Assembly: GCA_015487825.1 (NCBI GenBank) | Contig: WFOZ01000323.1 | Span: 1-8,315 of the forward strand | DNA: 8,315 bases | Direction: 5' to 3' | Source of the DNA: Planctomycetaceae bacterium | GTDB taxonomy: Bacteria > Planctomycetota > Planctomycetia > Planctomycetales > Planctomycetaceae | Part shown: piece by piece, positions 1-6,027 of the stretch | How the letters are laid out: each line of letters starts with the position of its first letter | Position numbering within the stretch: the first letter of the stretch is position 1 | Notes under the pieces: generated by a model | Databases searched by the model: none | Seen by the model: only the letters and a program-made list of their open reading frames with translations | What the model was told of the DNA's origin: nothing | Position numbers and translations under genes: made by a program

Positions 1-766
1 ATCCACCAAAGGACTGAGTAAGATCGATCGTTGCAGCGGTACCGAGTTCGCTGAAAGATTTTCGTCCCGGACTGATTTTCATTTCCGCATGTGTCCCGGC
101 GACCGCCTTCAAAAATGCGGCTGGTTCAGCAATCGTAACACCACCGGTTCCGCGCACCGCAATCGCTTTCAAATTTTTCGATCCCATCACTGCCCCGACA
201 CCACTACGGCCCGCTGCGCGATGTTTATCGTTGATGATCGCTGCAAATCGAACCCGATTTTCTCCCGCAGGCCCGATGCAGGAAACTCGCAAACTCGGAA
301 TGCCGAGTTCGTCACGGATGCCATCTTCGGTTTCAAAAACGCCCTTTCCCCAATAAGCCGAGGCGTCTTTCAGTTCGATATGATCATCATAAATAAGCAG
401 ATACACCGGCGACGAGGCGGCCCCTTCGAGAATGAGCAGATCGTACCCGGCAAACTTCAATTCCGGTCCCCAGTGACCACCCGAGTTGGAAGTAGTAATC
501 GCATCGGTGAGTGCCCCCTTGGTCACGACCATATAACGGGCTCCACACGGGGCGGGCGTTCCCGTTAACGGACCGGTCGCAAAGATCAATTTATTTTCGG
601 ACGAAAACGGATCAACTGTCGGATCCATCTCTTCCAGAAGGTACCGAGCCGCCAATCCACGACCGCCAATATATTGTTCGAGCCATTCTTGCGGAATTTC
701 TTCCGTGTTAAATGTTCGCGTCGTCAGATTGACACGCAACAACTGACCTTTCCAACCATCAGCCAT
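1..766 (-). CDS. Aldehyde:ferredoxin oxidoreductase (tungsten AOR family), N-terminal part, runs off left edge
   Basis: The reading frame is open from the ATG at 766 to the window edge and gives 255 residues of a protein that is usually about 600 long. Family members oxidise aldehydes to carboxylic acids at a tungstopterin site in the cytoplasm and pass electrons to ferredoxin. Visible family motifs, in order, are GWKGQLLRVNLT (residues 4-15), IGGRGLAARYLLEE (33-46), NKLIFATGPLTGT (58-70), TKGALTDA (82-89), SNSGGHWGPELKFAGYD (93-109) and GRSGVGAVMGSKNLKAIAVRGT (roughly 186-207). The SNSGG and RAAGRSGVGA segments correspond by eye to the pterin-contacting regions of the Pyrococcus furiosus enzyme. 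The cysteines that bind the [4Fe-4S] cluster lie in the C-terminal half, outside the window. The start is fixed by the conserved N-terminus; no Shine-Dalgarno site is visible before it. It lies 68 bases downstream of the polyferredoxin gene on the same strand, so co-transcription is likely. The aldehyde substrate, and use of tungsten rather than molybdenum, cannot be read from this part. Confidence 0.93.
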   Translation of the reverse strand, partial: MADGWKGQLLRVNLTTRTFNTEEIPQEWLEQYIGGRGLAARYLLEEMDPTVDPFSSENKLIFATGPLTGTPAPCGARYMVVTKGALTDAITTSNSGGHWGPELKFAGYDLLILEGAASSPVYLLIYDDHIELKDASAYWGKGVFETEDGIRDELGIPSLRVSCIGPAGENRVRFAAIINDKHRAAGRSGVGAVMGSKNLKAIAVRGTGGVTIAEPAAFLKAVAGTHAEMKISPGRKSFSELGTAATIDLTQSFGG

Positions 767-834
767 GAGAGGAGTCTTTTCTTAAGAACAAGCGGAATGT
801 GTACTGAACGCACTGCGTATATTGTCTCTATAGT

Positions 835-1329
835 TCAACGTGGTTTATTCCCTGGATATGCCTCCAGATAATTGTTATTCACCGTTTCGCCCCATGGTTC
901 GAACCACTGGGCTGTTTCCGGCGATTCTTCATACAGAATCGCATCGGTGGGGCAGACTTTTTCGCAGGCTGGTTCGCCTCCACACAAATTGCACTTGGCT
1001 GCGATATCGGTTTCGGGAGTGGTAAAAACAGTTCCGAACGGACAGGCAATCGTGCAAAGGTGACAGCCGATGCAGAGCGATTCGTGAATCATTTTCGCAC
1101 CGGTGTTTTCATCGCAATCAATCGCATTCACCGGGCAGGCGTTCATGCACCATGCTTCATCGCATTGCACACAGGTGTAAGGGGCGTAGCTGGCCTGCTC
1201 ATCAAAAACATTCACATGAATAAAACTGCGAGAGGGCTGAAACTGCCCGGTCTGCGTCCACGCACACGCCAGTTCGCACTGCATGCAACCGGTGCATCGC
1301 TCAGGAATAATTTGAAGTGACGCGGGCAT
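835..1329 (-). CDS. AorA-like polyferredoxin with four [4Fe-4S] cluster motifs
   Basis: This is a 164-residue soluble iron-sulfur electron carrier. It has sixteen cysteines in four groups: CTGCMQCELAC (12-22), CVQCDEAWCMNAC (53-65), CIGCHLCTIAC (86-96) and CNLCGGEPACEKVC (113-126). Three groups are followed by the Pro typical of bacterial ferredoxin folds (CP at 65, 96 and 126). The spacing fits the DmsB/HycB/CooF-type four-cluster subunits of molybdenum and tungsten enzymes. There is no signal peptide or membrane helix, so it should be cytoplasmic. The start at 1329 is supported by GGGAGG at 1341-1336 on the minus strand, a few bases before the ATG. It precedes an aldehyde ferredoxin oxidoreductase gene on the same strand, the same order as aorA-aorB in Aromatoleum aromaticum. 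The inferred role is to take electrons from the tungsten subunit. An unrelated oxidoreductase partner is possible, but the gene order argues against it. Confidence 0.9.
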   Translation of the reverse strand: MPASLQIIPERCTGCMQCELACAWTQTGQFQPSRSFIHVNVFDEQASYAPYTCVQCDEAWCMNACPVNAIDCDENTGAKMIHESLCIGCHLCTIACPFGTVFTTPETDIAAKCNLCGGEPACEKVCPTDAILYEESPETAQWFEPWGETVNNNYLEAYPGNKPR

Positions 1330-1334
1330 TCCCG

Positions 1335-1341
1335 ACCTCCC
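1335..1341 (-). promoter_or_regulatory. Shine-Dalgarno site of the polyferredoxin gene
   Basis: The minus strand reads GGGAGGT here, with about six bases to the ATG at 1329. It is one of the few strong ribosome binding sites in the window and it fixes the start. A perfect TATAAT lies immediately upstream at 1347-1342; it is too close to serve as the -10 of a transcript that keeps this site. Confidence 0.75.
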
Positions 1342-1377
1342 ATTATAGAATGATGTTACGCAATTCCAGATAATCTT

Positions 1378-1406
1378 ATTCTGATCATTCCAGCTTCATT
1401 GGTCAA
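1378..1406 (-). promoter_or_regulatory. Candidate sigma70-type promoter for the polyferredoxin-AOR operon
   Basis: On the minus strand TTGACC (1406-1401, five of six to the -35 consensus) is followed after 17 bases by CAGAAT (1383-1378, four of six to the -10 consensus). A start near 1371 would leave a leader of about 40 bases containing the Shine-Dalgarno site. The position is right, but the -10 match is modest and promoter rules in the likely host phylum are poorly defined. Confidence 0.35.
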
Positions 1407-1421
1407 TCATAAGTCTGGAAA

Positions 1422-1442
1422 CAAATCACTTTAAGTGATTTG
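1422..1442 (-). terminator. Perfect 10-bp inverted repeat, possible terminator of the export permease gene
   Basis: CAAATCACTT at 1422-1431 is followed, after one base, by its exact reverse complement AAGTGATTTG at 1433-1442. Allowing a real loop, RNA would form an 8-bp stem with a 5-base loop. It sits 30 bases past the permease stop and is followed on the minus strand by only TTT, so it would be a weak AT-rich terminator. A regulator-binding dyad in front of the polyferredoxin operon is the alternative. Confidence 0.35.
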
Positions 1443-1472
1443 CAGCAAGCAGGAATATTTCTACACCTGTCA

Positions 1473-2360
1473 TTATATTCGATCAGCAATTTTCTGTTCC
1501 GCTCTGCGAAAATAAAGCAGTCCGCCCGCCAGTATCCCGATGGTACTAAAAAGGGTAACAATCAAAACAGCAAAATCCGGGGCCTCGCCGCCAAGTAAAG
1601 ACCAACGGAATCCTTTAATGACGCCAACCATCGGGTTGAGGGCATGGATAATCTGATACTTTTCCGGGATGATCGACCCTGATTCATAAATGACGGGGGA
1701 AATAAAGAACCCCATCTGAATGGCAAACGGGACGATATATTTGACATCACGATATATCGCATTAATTGCAGAAAGCCAGATACCTACCGAAAGTGAAACG
1801 AGCACCGCCATTAGTGTAAATGGTATAATGCAGAGCCAGCGGAACGTCGGGTAGTATCCGAAAAAAAGAAGCACACCAAACAAAACCAGCAGGCCGACTG
1901 CAAAATCAACCAGTGCGACCAGCGCGGTTCCCACCGGTAACCAAAGCCGGGGAAAATAGATTTTTGTAAGGATGTGCCGATTATTAACCAGCGAATCACT
2001 GGCATCGCGGACGGTTGTTGCAAACAGATACCACGGAATCAATCCACATAACGCAGTCGCCGCATAAGGAGCGTTCCCGGTTGTCGGCGTCCTGTTCATC
2101 AGCGAAAACAGCACCTGAAAAACCAACAGCGTTCCAAGTGGTTGCACAACGGCCCAGGCTGCCCCGATAACCGCCTGACGATATCGCACTTTGAAATCAC
2201 GAAGTGCGAAAACCAGACCAAGCTCCCGAAACTTCCACAGTTCAGCAAAGTCCAGAACCTGCCAACCAGGCTGCGGGCCAAAGTAGTCCATCGGTAATGC
2301 ACTCTGCAATTCCTGCAGTGACTCGTCTTCTTCTTTCAATTCTGTTCCCGTTGCTGACAT
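1473..2360 (-). CDS. ABC-2 type polysaccharide export permease (Wzm/TagG/KpsM-like)
   Basis: This 295-residue inner-membrane protein is the channel-forming subunit of ABC exporters for O-antigen, capsule or teichoic acid polymers. After a polar N-terminal segment of about 50 residues comes the family signature RDFKVRYRQAVIGAAWAVVQP (54-74, split here as RDFKVRYRQ and GAAWAVVQP). Six hydrophobic segments lie at about 64-86, 101-115, 141-168, 173-200, 209-225 and 263-284. The second conserved stretch, YRDVKYIVPFAIQ and FFISPVIY, spans 203-225, followed by LNPM (241-244). The ATG at 2360 has no clear Shine-Dalgarno site, but the next Met (24) would leave a shorter cytoplasmic start that is also possible. 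Such permeases need a Wzt-type ATPase, normally encoded next to them; none is adjacent here, with fumC divergent upstream and the polyferredoxin gene downstream. The polymer exported is unknown. Confidence 0.92.
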   Translation of the reverse strand: MSATGTELKEEDESLQELQSALPMDYFGPQPGWQVLDFAELWKFRELGLVFALRDFKVRYRQAVIGAAWAVVQPLGTLLVFQVLFSLMNRTPTTGNAPYAATALCGLIPWYLFATTVRDASDSLVNNRHILTKIYFPRLWLPVGTALVALVDFAVGLLVLFGVLLFFGYYPTFRWLCIIPFTLMAVLVSLSVGIWLSAINAIYRDVKYIVPFAIQMGFFISPVIYESGSIIPEKYQIIHALNPMVGVIKGFRWSLLGGEAPDFAVLIVTLFSTIGILAGGLLYFRRAEQKIADRI

Positions 2361-2726
2361 ATTCTTTGCGGGCTGGCTAAAGCCAAGTCTCCTGTCTATA
2401 AACCGAAATTAAATCTCATTCAGAACCGTGCAAGATAATGCCCAAAGGAATTCTTCACAATCTCCAATTTGCCAAGTTCCTCAAAAAGAAGAGAACGATG
2501 GTCTGAATTATCTGTCGTTTGTCCTGCCTGAATGTCCAAGAGTCTCTTCGATGCCTAACTTATTGCAGGCTATCTGTCGAATTTGCTGACTGCGGCCATT
2601 TGGCTGAAAAAATGCTGCCTGTGTGAGTGCGAATTGTTTCTCCACGTGTTATTATCCTGCTCGTCCTATACAAGCGACGGTTTAATTTTGATGTGGGGCT
2701 ACATTTTTTCTAGCAGGAGCAGAGTG
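2361..2726. other. Divergent intergenic region between the permease gene and fumC
   Basis: These 366 bases separate two divergent genes and must contain the start signals of both. I see no convincing gene, RNA or strong promoter pair. The fumC frame stays open upstream to a TTG at 2583, but the 48 residues it would add are cysteine-rich and do not resemble fumarase. GGCTTTAGCC on the minus strand close to the permease start is a short inverted repeat of unknown meaning. Confidence 0.6.
2715..2719 (+). promoter_or_regulatory. Shine-Dalgarno site deciding the fumC start
   Basis: AGGAG lies seven bases before the ATG at 2727. This, together with the conserved fumarase N-terminus beginning there, sets the start against the longer open frame from a TTG at 2583. 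Confidence 0.75.
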
Positions 2727-4154
2727 ATGGCGGAGTATCGAATTGAGCGGGATTCCATGGGTGAGGTGCAGGTGCCGGAACAGGCTTATTACGGAGCACA
2801 AACGCAGCGGGCAGTTGATAATTTTCCGATTTCCGGCTGGACATTGCACCCGCATCTGATTCATGCGATGGGATTGGTTAAAATCGGTTGTGCGGTTGCG
2901 AACAACGATCTGGGAAAGCTGACAGGGACCGGTAAGAACCCTCTCGATGCAAAACAGGTTGACTCTCTGATGAACGCAGCCAGAGAAGTTTCTGAAGGAA
3001 AATTCGACGATCAGTTTCCGATTGATGTTTTTCAAACCGGTTCCGGAACATCAAGCAACATGAACTGTAACGAAGTTATCAGTAACCGGGCGATCGAACT
3101 GCTGGGGGGGGATCGATTTTCTGCGGAGAAACCGATTCATCCGAACGATCATGTCAATATGGGGCAAAGTACAAACGATACTTTTCCCACCGCCATCCAT
3201 GTCGCAACGGCTCAGGGAATTGATAAGCAACTGATTCCCGCGTTGAAGAATCTTCAGCAGTCGCTGGCGAACAAAGCAAAACAGTGGGATCGCATTATCA
3301 AAATCGGGCGCACTCATCTGGCTGATGCCACACCGCTTCGGCTGGGGCAGGAATTTGGTGGTTTCGCCCGTCAACTGGAACTCTCTGTTGAGCGAGCCGG
3401 GCGGGCTTTGAATGCTGTGCTGGAACTCCCGGTGGGAGGGACTGCGGTTGGTTCCGGAATTAACACGCACCCTGAGTTTGGCTCTCGTGTTGCAAAATCG
3501 CTCTCGGAACAAACCGGAATTCCTTTTGTTGAAGCAGTTAATCATTTTGAAGCCAATGCCCAGCGTGATGGTCTGGTGGAATGCCACGGACAGTTACGAG
3601 CCATTGCTTCTACACTATTTAATGTCACTAATAATATCCGCTGGCTCGGTTCGGGGCCACGTTGCGGTTTCCACGAAATTGCGATTGCAGATCGCCAGCC
3701 GGGCAGTTCGATTATGCCGGGCAAAGTCAATCCGGTCATGTGTGAAAGCATGATGCAGGTCGCAGCCCGCGTCATGGGGAATGATCAGACAATTGCCATC
3801 AGTGGTGCAGCAGGAGGAAACTTTCAGTTGAATATTATGATGCCCGTAATGGGACAGACGGTACTGGAAAGTATTTCGCTGCTGGCGAGTTCCTGTGATG
3901 CCTTTGTCGAGTTTTGCAGTGATGATCTTGAAGCTGATGAGCAGGCCTGTAACGCAGCCGTCGAAAAAAGCCTGGCAATGGTAACAAGCCTGAATCCGTA
4001 TATCGGCTACGAACGCGCTTCTGCACTGGCAAAAGAAGCCTACAAAACAGGCAAAACGATTCGTGAACTTTGCACCGAGCAGAAAATTCTCGATCTGGAA
4101 ACACTCAACGAAGCACTCGACCCTATGCGTATGACAGAACCACACGCAGATTGA
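2727..4154 (+). CDS. fumC: Class II fumarate hydratase (fumarase C)
   Basis: The protein has 475 residues, close to the 467 of E. coli FumC. It interconverts fumarate and L-malate in the citric acid cycle, in the cytoplasm, as a metal-free homotetramer. The N-terminus YRIERDSMGEVQVPEQAYYGAQTQRA is typical of the family (seen in pieces such as DSMGEVQVP and YYGAQTQRA). Further family blocks are FQTGSGTSSNMN, GQSTNDTFPTA and GRTHLADATP, with His197 matching E. coli His188. The superfamily signature GSSIMPGKVNP starts at Gly326, so Ser327 matches the catalytic Ser318, and Lys333 and Asn335 match Lys324 and Asn326. The constant offset of nine supports an intact active site. All key residues are present and there is no frameshift. 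It appears monocistronic: the permease is divergent and the next gene on the strand has its own candidate promoter. Aspartase is the closest alternative, but the blocks fit fumarase better. Confidence 0.96.
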   Translation: MAEYRIERDSMGEVQVPEQAYYGAQTQRAVDNFPISGWTLHPHLIHAMGLVKIGCAVANNDLGKLTGTGKNPLDAKQVDSLMNAAREVSEGKFDDQFPIDVFQTGSGTSSNMNCNEVISNRAIELLGGDRFSAEKPIHPNDHVNMGQSTNDTFPTAIHVATAQGIDKQLIPALKNLQQSLANKAKQWDRIIKIGRTHLADATPLRLGQEFGGFARQLELSVERAGRALNAVLELPVGGTAVGSGINTHPEFGSRVAKSLSEQTGIPFVEAVNHFEANAQRDGLVECHGQLRAIASTLFNVTNNIRWLGSGPRCGFHEIAIADRQPGSSIMPGKVNPVMCESMMQVAARVMGNDQTIAISGAAGGNFQLNIMMPVMGQTVLESISLLASSCDAFVEFCSDDLEADEQACNAAVEKSLAMVTSLNPYIGYERASALAKEAYKTGKTIRELCTEQKILDLETLNEALDPMRMTEPHAD

Positions 4155-4248
4155 AAACCGATAAGCCAGGCCAGTTATTGTTCGGTCACTTTAAGCAACA
4201 GTTGTTGGAGTGATGCTTACATAGCGAAGAACCGTTGGAGGTTGTGAC

Positions 4249-4278
4249 TTGACCTGCTTGAGTCTGTTAGAGTTTAAT
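4249..4278 (+). promoter_or_regulatory. Candidate sigma70 promoter for the GT2 transferase gene
   Basis: TTGACC at 4249-4254 and TTTAAT at 4273-4278 each match the consensus hexamers at five of six positions, with an 18-base spacer. Transcription would begin near 4285, about 60 bases before the start codon. This is the best promoter match in the window, although no start has been measured. Confidence 0.45.
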
Positions 4279-4334
4279 CATTAGCGGATGAAAACATTTC
4301 TGCCGTGGTTGTTTGCACAATCACAAAAACCTTC

Positions 4335-4339
4335 AGGAA
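4335..4339 (+). promoter_or_regulatory. Shine-Dalgarno site of the GT2 transferase gene
   Basis: AGGAA lies six bases before the ATG at 4346. It favours this start over a TTG at 4313 that would add 11 polar residues before the conserved beta-strand SIIVPVFDE. Confidence 0.6.
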
Positions 4340-4345
4340 TCTGCG

Positions 4346-5329
4346 ATGTTATCGATTATCGTTCCCGTGTTCGACGAACAGGAATCACTGGCCGAACTCT
4401 ACAGGCAGGTTGATGCTGTTTGCAAAGAGAACAGTATCGATTATGAACTGATCTTTATTGATGATGGTTCTAAAGATAAATCGTGGGAAATAATTCAGCA
4501 GCTTTCGCACGAGAACCAGCAGGTAACGGGAATTCGTTTTCGCAGAAACTTCGGAAAGGCGGCTGCCCTGACTGCCGGCATGAAGGCGGCTGCGGGTGAA
4601 TGTTTGATGATGATGGATGCCGACCTGCAGGATGACCCAGCTGAAATCCCCCAGTTTATTGAGAAATTCCGCGAAGGATTCGACGTCGTCAACGGCTGGA
4701 AAGAACGGCGTCTCGATCCCTGGCACAAAGTCTATCCGAGTAAAGTTTTTAACTGGATGATCGGTCGGTTATCCGGCCTGAAACTCCACGATCATAATTG
4801 TGGCATCAAACTGTTTCATCGCGATGTTGCAGCAGAAATTCGGATTTACGGTGAATTACATCGCTTCATTGCAGTACTTGCTTACGCGCGTGGCTTTAAA
4901 ATTACTGAAGTTCCAGTCCATCATCGTTCACGGGAATTCGGCCATTCCAAATATGGAGTAAAACGATTTCTGAGAGGCTTTCTCGATCTGCTAACAGTCA
5001 CATTCCTGACCGGCTACGGACAGCGGCCTCATCATATTCTTGGAGGAATCGGCTTGTTCTTTTTTGGTCTGGGGGCAATTGGCTTTACTTATTTGAGTAT
5101 CCTGTGGTGCTCAATGAACATCCTGCATCTGTTCCCTGCCAGTCCGATCGGTTCCAGGCCGCTACTGGCTTATTCAACAGCTGCAACAATCCTGGGAGCA
5201 CAGGCCATGTCAATCGGCTTACTGGCAGAAATGATTGTCGCCTACAACGGACGCGACCGCGACACCTACAGCGTAAGTGAACGAACCGACTTACCCACAG
5301 GTTCAAAACCTGTTTCCAGAATTGAATGA
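4346..5329 (+). CDS. GT2 polyprenyl-phosphate sugar transferase (DPM1/GtrB/ArnC-like)
   Basis: The protein has 327 residues. Such enzymes transfer a sugar from a nucleotide sugar to undecaprenyl (polyprenyl) phosphate on the cytoplasmic face of the inner membrane, giving a lipid-linked donor for surface glycan decoration. The GT-A domain starts with [14 protein letters not shown] (2-15), then FIDDGSKD (37-44), [13 protein letters not shown] (67-79) and [10 protein letters not shown] (89-98), whose Asp91-Ala-Asp93 is the metal-binding DXD motif. Downstream motifs are HNCGIKLF (150-157) and REFGHSKYG (196-204), typical of this branch. Two membrane helices follow at about 229-252 and 274-298, the usual GtrB-type anchor, then a short polar tail. 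The donor sugar cannot be told from sequence. It follows fumC by 191 bases with its own candidate promoter, so it is likely transcribed alone. Its role with the other envelope genes nearby is inferred. Confidence 0.92.
   Translation: MLSIIVPVFDEQESLAELYRQVDAVCKENSIDYELIFIDDGSKDKSWEIIQQLSHENQQVTGIRFRRNFGKAAALTAGMKAAAGECLMMMDADLQDDPAEIPQFIEKFREGFDVVNGWKERRLDPWHKVYPSKVFNWMIGRLSGLKLHDHNCGIKLFHRDVAAEIRIYGELHRFIAVLAYARGFKITEVPVHHRSREFGHSKYGVKRFLRGFLDLLTVTFLTGYGQRPHHILGGIGLFFFGLGAIGFTYLSILWCSMNILHLFPASPIGSRPLLAYSTAATILGAQAMSIGLLAEMIVAYNGRDRDTYSVSERTDLPTGSKPVSRIE
5297..5313 (+). repeat. Inverted repeat at the 3' end of the GT2 gene
   Basis: ACAGGTT (5297-5303) and AACCTGT (5307-5313) form a perfect 7-bp stem with a CAA loop, 16 bases before the stop codon and followed by only a few T residues. 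It could act as a weak terminator or protect the 3' end of the mRNA, or be a chance effect of codon choice. Confidence 0.25.
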
Positions 5330-5613
5330 GGCAGCGAATTCCTTCTAACAGGAGCTTTCAACAAAGAATTTCCTGACCAAGCCAATTCCTGACTGCTTAG
5401 CCCTCGATTTTTAAGCGATTATTTTCGTAACCGGCTTTGTACTACATTCCGCGATAAGGCAGCAGAATTACTGGAATTAATACAATGAGTTGTGGAATAA
5501 CTGTAATGCTTCTCATCATCGAGTCACATTTTATCAGCGACTGGACAGGAAACAGCACGATGGTAACCACAAAAGAACAGCCCGAACGCGCCCAAATCAT
5601 TTACGATATTACG
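5330..5613. other. Convergent intergenic region between the GT2 gene and tRNA-Val
   Basis: These 284 bases lie between the 3' end of the plus-strand GT2 gene and the terminator of the minus-strand tRNA. I find no recognisable gene, RNA or strong hairpin. A 43-codon plus-strand frame (5485-5616) ends inside the tRNA terminator and lacks a ribosome binding site. Confidence 0.5.
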
Positions 5614-5638
5614 TAAAAAAAGCCTACTAATGTAGGCT
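5614..5638 (-). terminator. Intrinsic terminator of tRNA-Val
   Basis: On the minus strand AGCCTAC, a four-base loop and GTAGGCT make a perfect 7-bp stem (5638-5621), followed by a run of about seven T residues (to 5614). It begins 11 bases beyond the tRNA 3' end. The A-rich flank on the other side makes it directional for the minus strand, although the short run there could slow plus-strand transcription as well. Confidence 0.88.
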
Positions 5639-5647
5639 AAAAAGCAT

Positions 5648-5721
<74 letters not shown>

Positions 5722-5728
5722 GAAAGGT

Positions 5729-5750
5729 TGTGGAGAAAATCGTCTCCACA
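5729..5750 (-). repeat. Leader hairpin immediately 5' of tRNA-Val
   Basis: TGTGGAGA (5729-5736) pairs perfectly with TCTCCACA (5743-5750) around a six-base loop. It lies seven bases upstream of the mature tRNA 5' end, so it would fall partly or wholly in the precursor leader removed by RNase P. Whether the full stem is transcribed depends on the exact start site near 5747. Confidence 0.45.
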
Positions 5751-5753
5751 CTA

Positions 5754-5782
5754 CATATACAACACTGCCCCGTTTCGTTCAA
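5754..5782 (-). promoter_or_regulatory. Candidate promoter for tRNA-Val
   Basis: On the minus strand TTGAAC (5782-5777) and TATATG (5759-5754) each match the sigma70 hexamers at four of six positions with the ideal 17-base spacer. They are placed to start transcription near 5747, about 25 bases before the tRNA. The match is moderate but well positioned. Confidence 0.4.
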
Positions 5783-6027
5783 CTGAAACTGCCAAGGGTG
5801 GATTGCAGGGCGGTGATTTTATGCAATCAATAATTGTACTGTCAATGGGACAGGGGATCGCTTTGGCATGTTCAGTTTATTTTGCGGAAAATAATTGTTT
5901 GAAAACTTAAATCCGTGTCTGTTTTACTGGCTGAGGACAAAATTTCAGTGTCGAGTAGGTCCTTACTGTTATTAAAATGTCCTCTAAATTGATTGGTCGA
6001 TCTCGACACAACCAGGATTCTGCTGAT
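5783..6027. other. Rest of the spacer between the export lipoprotein gene and tRNA-Val
   Basis: The whole gap between the tRNA and the lipoprotein stop is 306 bases. Apart from the tRNA promoter and leader hairpin I see no gene and no good terminator for the lipoprotein transcript. GAGGACA (5933-5939) and TGTCCTC (5978-5984) are inverted but 38 bases apart, which is weak. Confidence 0.5.

Noticed and set aside
89..568. A 159-codon plus-strand frame antisense to the aldehyde oxidoreductase gene
   Set aside because: It is antisense to a minus-strand frame with continuous AOR motifs; its translation shows no domain and is typical of a shadow frame.
779..788. Palindrome TTCTTAAGAA between the polyferredoxin and AOR genes
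   Set aside because: Ten AT-rich bases with no loop and no positional logic; expected by chance at this length.
1342..1347. Perfect TATAAT on the minus strand before the polyferredoxin gene
   Set aside because: Its transcript would start inside or after the Shine-Dalgarno site and there is no good -35 at 16-18 bases upstream; the pair at 1378-1406 is better placed.
2583..2726. Upstream extension of the fumarase frame from a TTG codon, adding 48 residues
   Set aside because: The added residues are cysteine-rich and unlike any fumarase N-terminus, while AGGAG seven bases before the ATG at 2727 and the conserved start MAEYRIERDSMG mark the real start.
3051..3587. A 178-codon minus-strand frame antisense to fumC (and a 176-codon one at 3615-4145)
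   Set aside because: Both lie opposite strongly conserved fumarase coding sequence and look like low-grade shadow translations.
4313..4345. TTG start 11 codons upstream of the GT2 transferase
   Set aside because: The ATG at 4346 has AGGAA at proper distance and sits right before the first conserved strand, as in other GT2 enzymes.
5485..5616. A 43-codon plus-strand frame beginning MSCGITVMLL
   Set aside because: It has no ribosome binding site, no recognisable similarity, and ends inside the tRNA-Val terminator; most likely chance.
5728..5910. A 60-codon plus-strand frame next to tRNA-Val
   Set aside because: It overlaps the tRNA leader and promoter on the other strand, has no ribosome binding site and no family features.
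5933..5984. Inverted GAGGACA/TGTCCTC pair after the OPX gene as a terminator
   Set aside because: The 7-bp arms are 38 bases apart and no T run follows on the minus strand.
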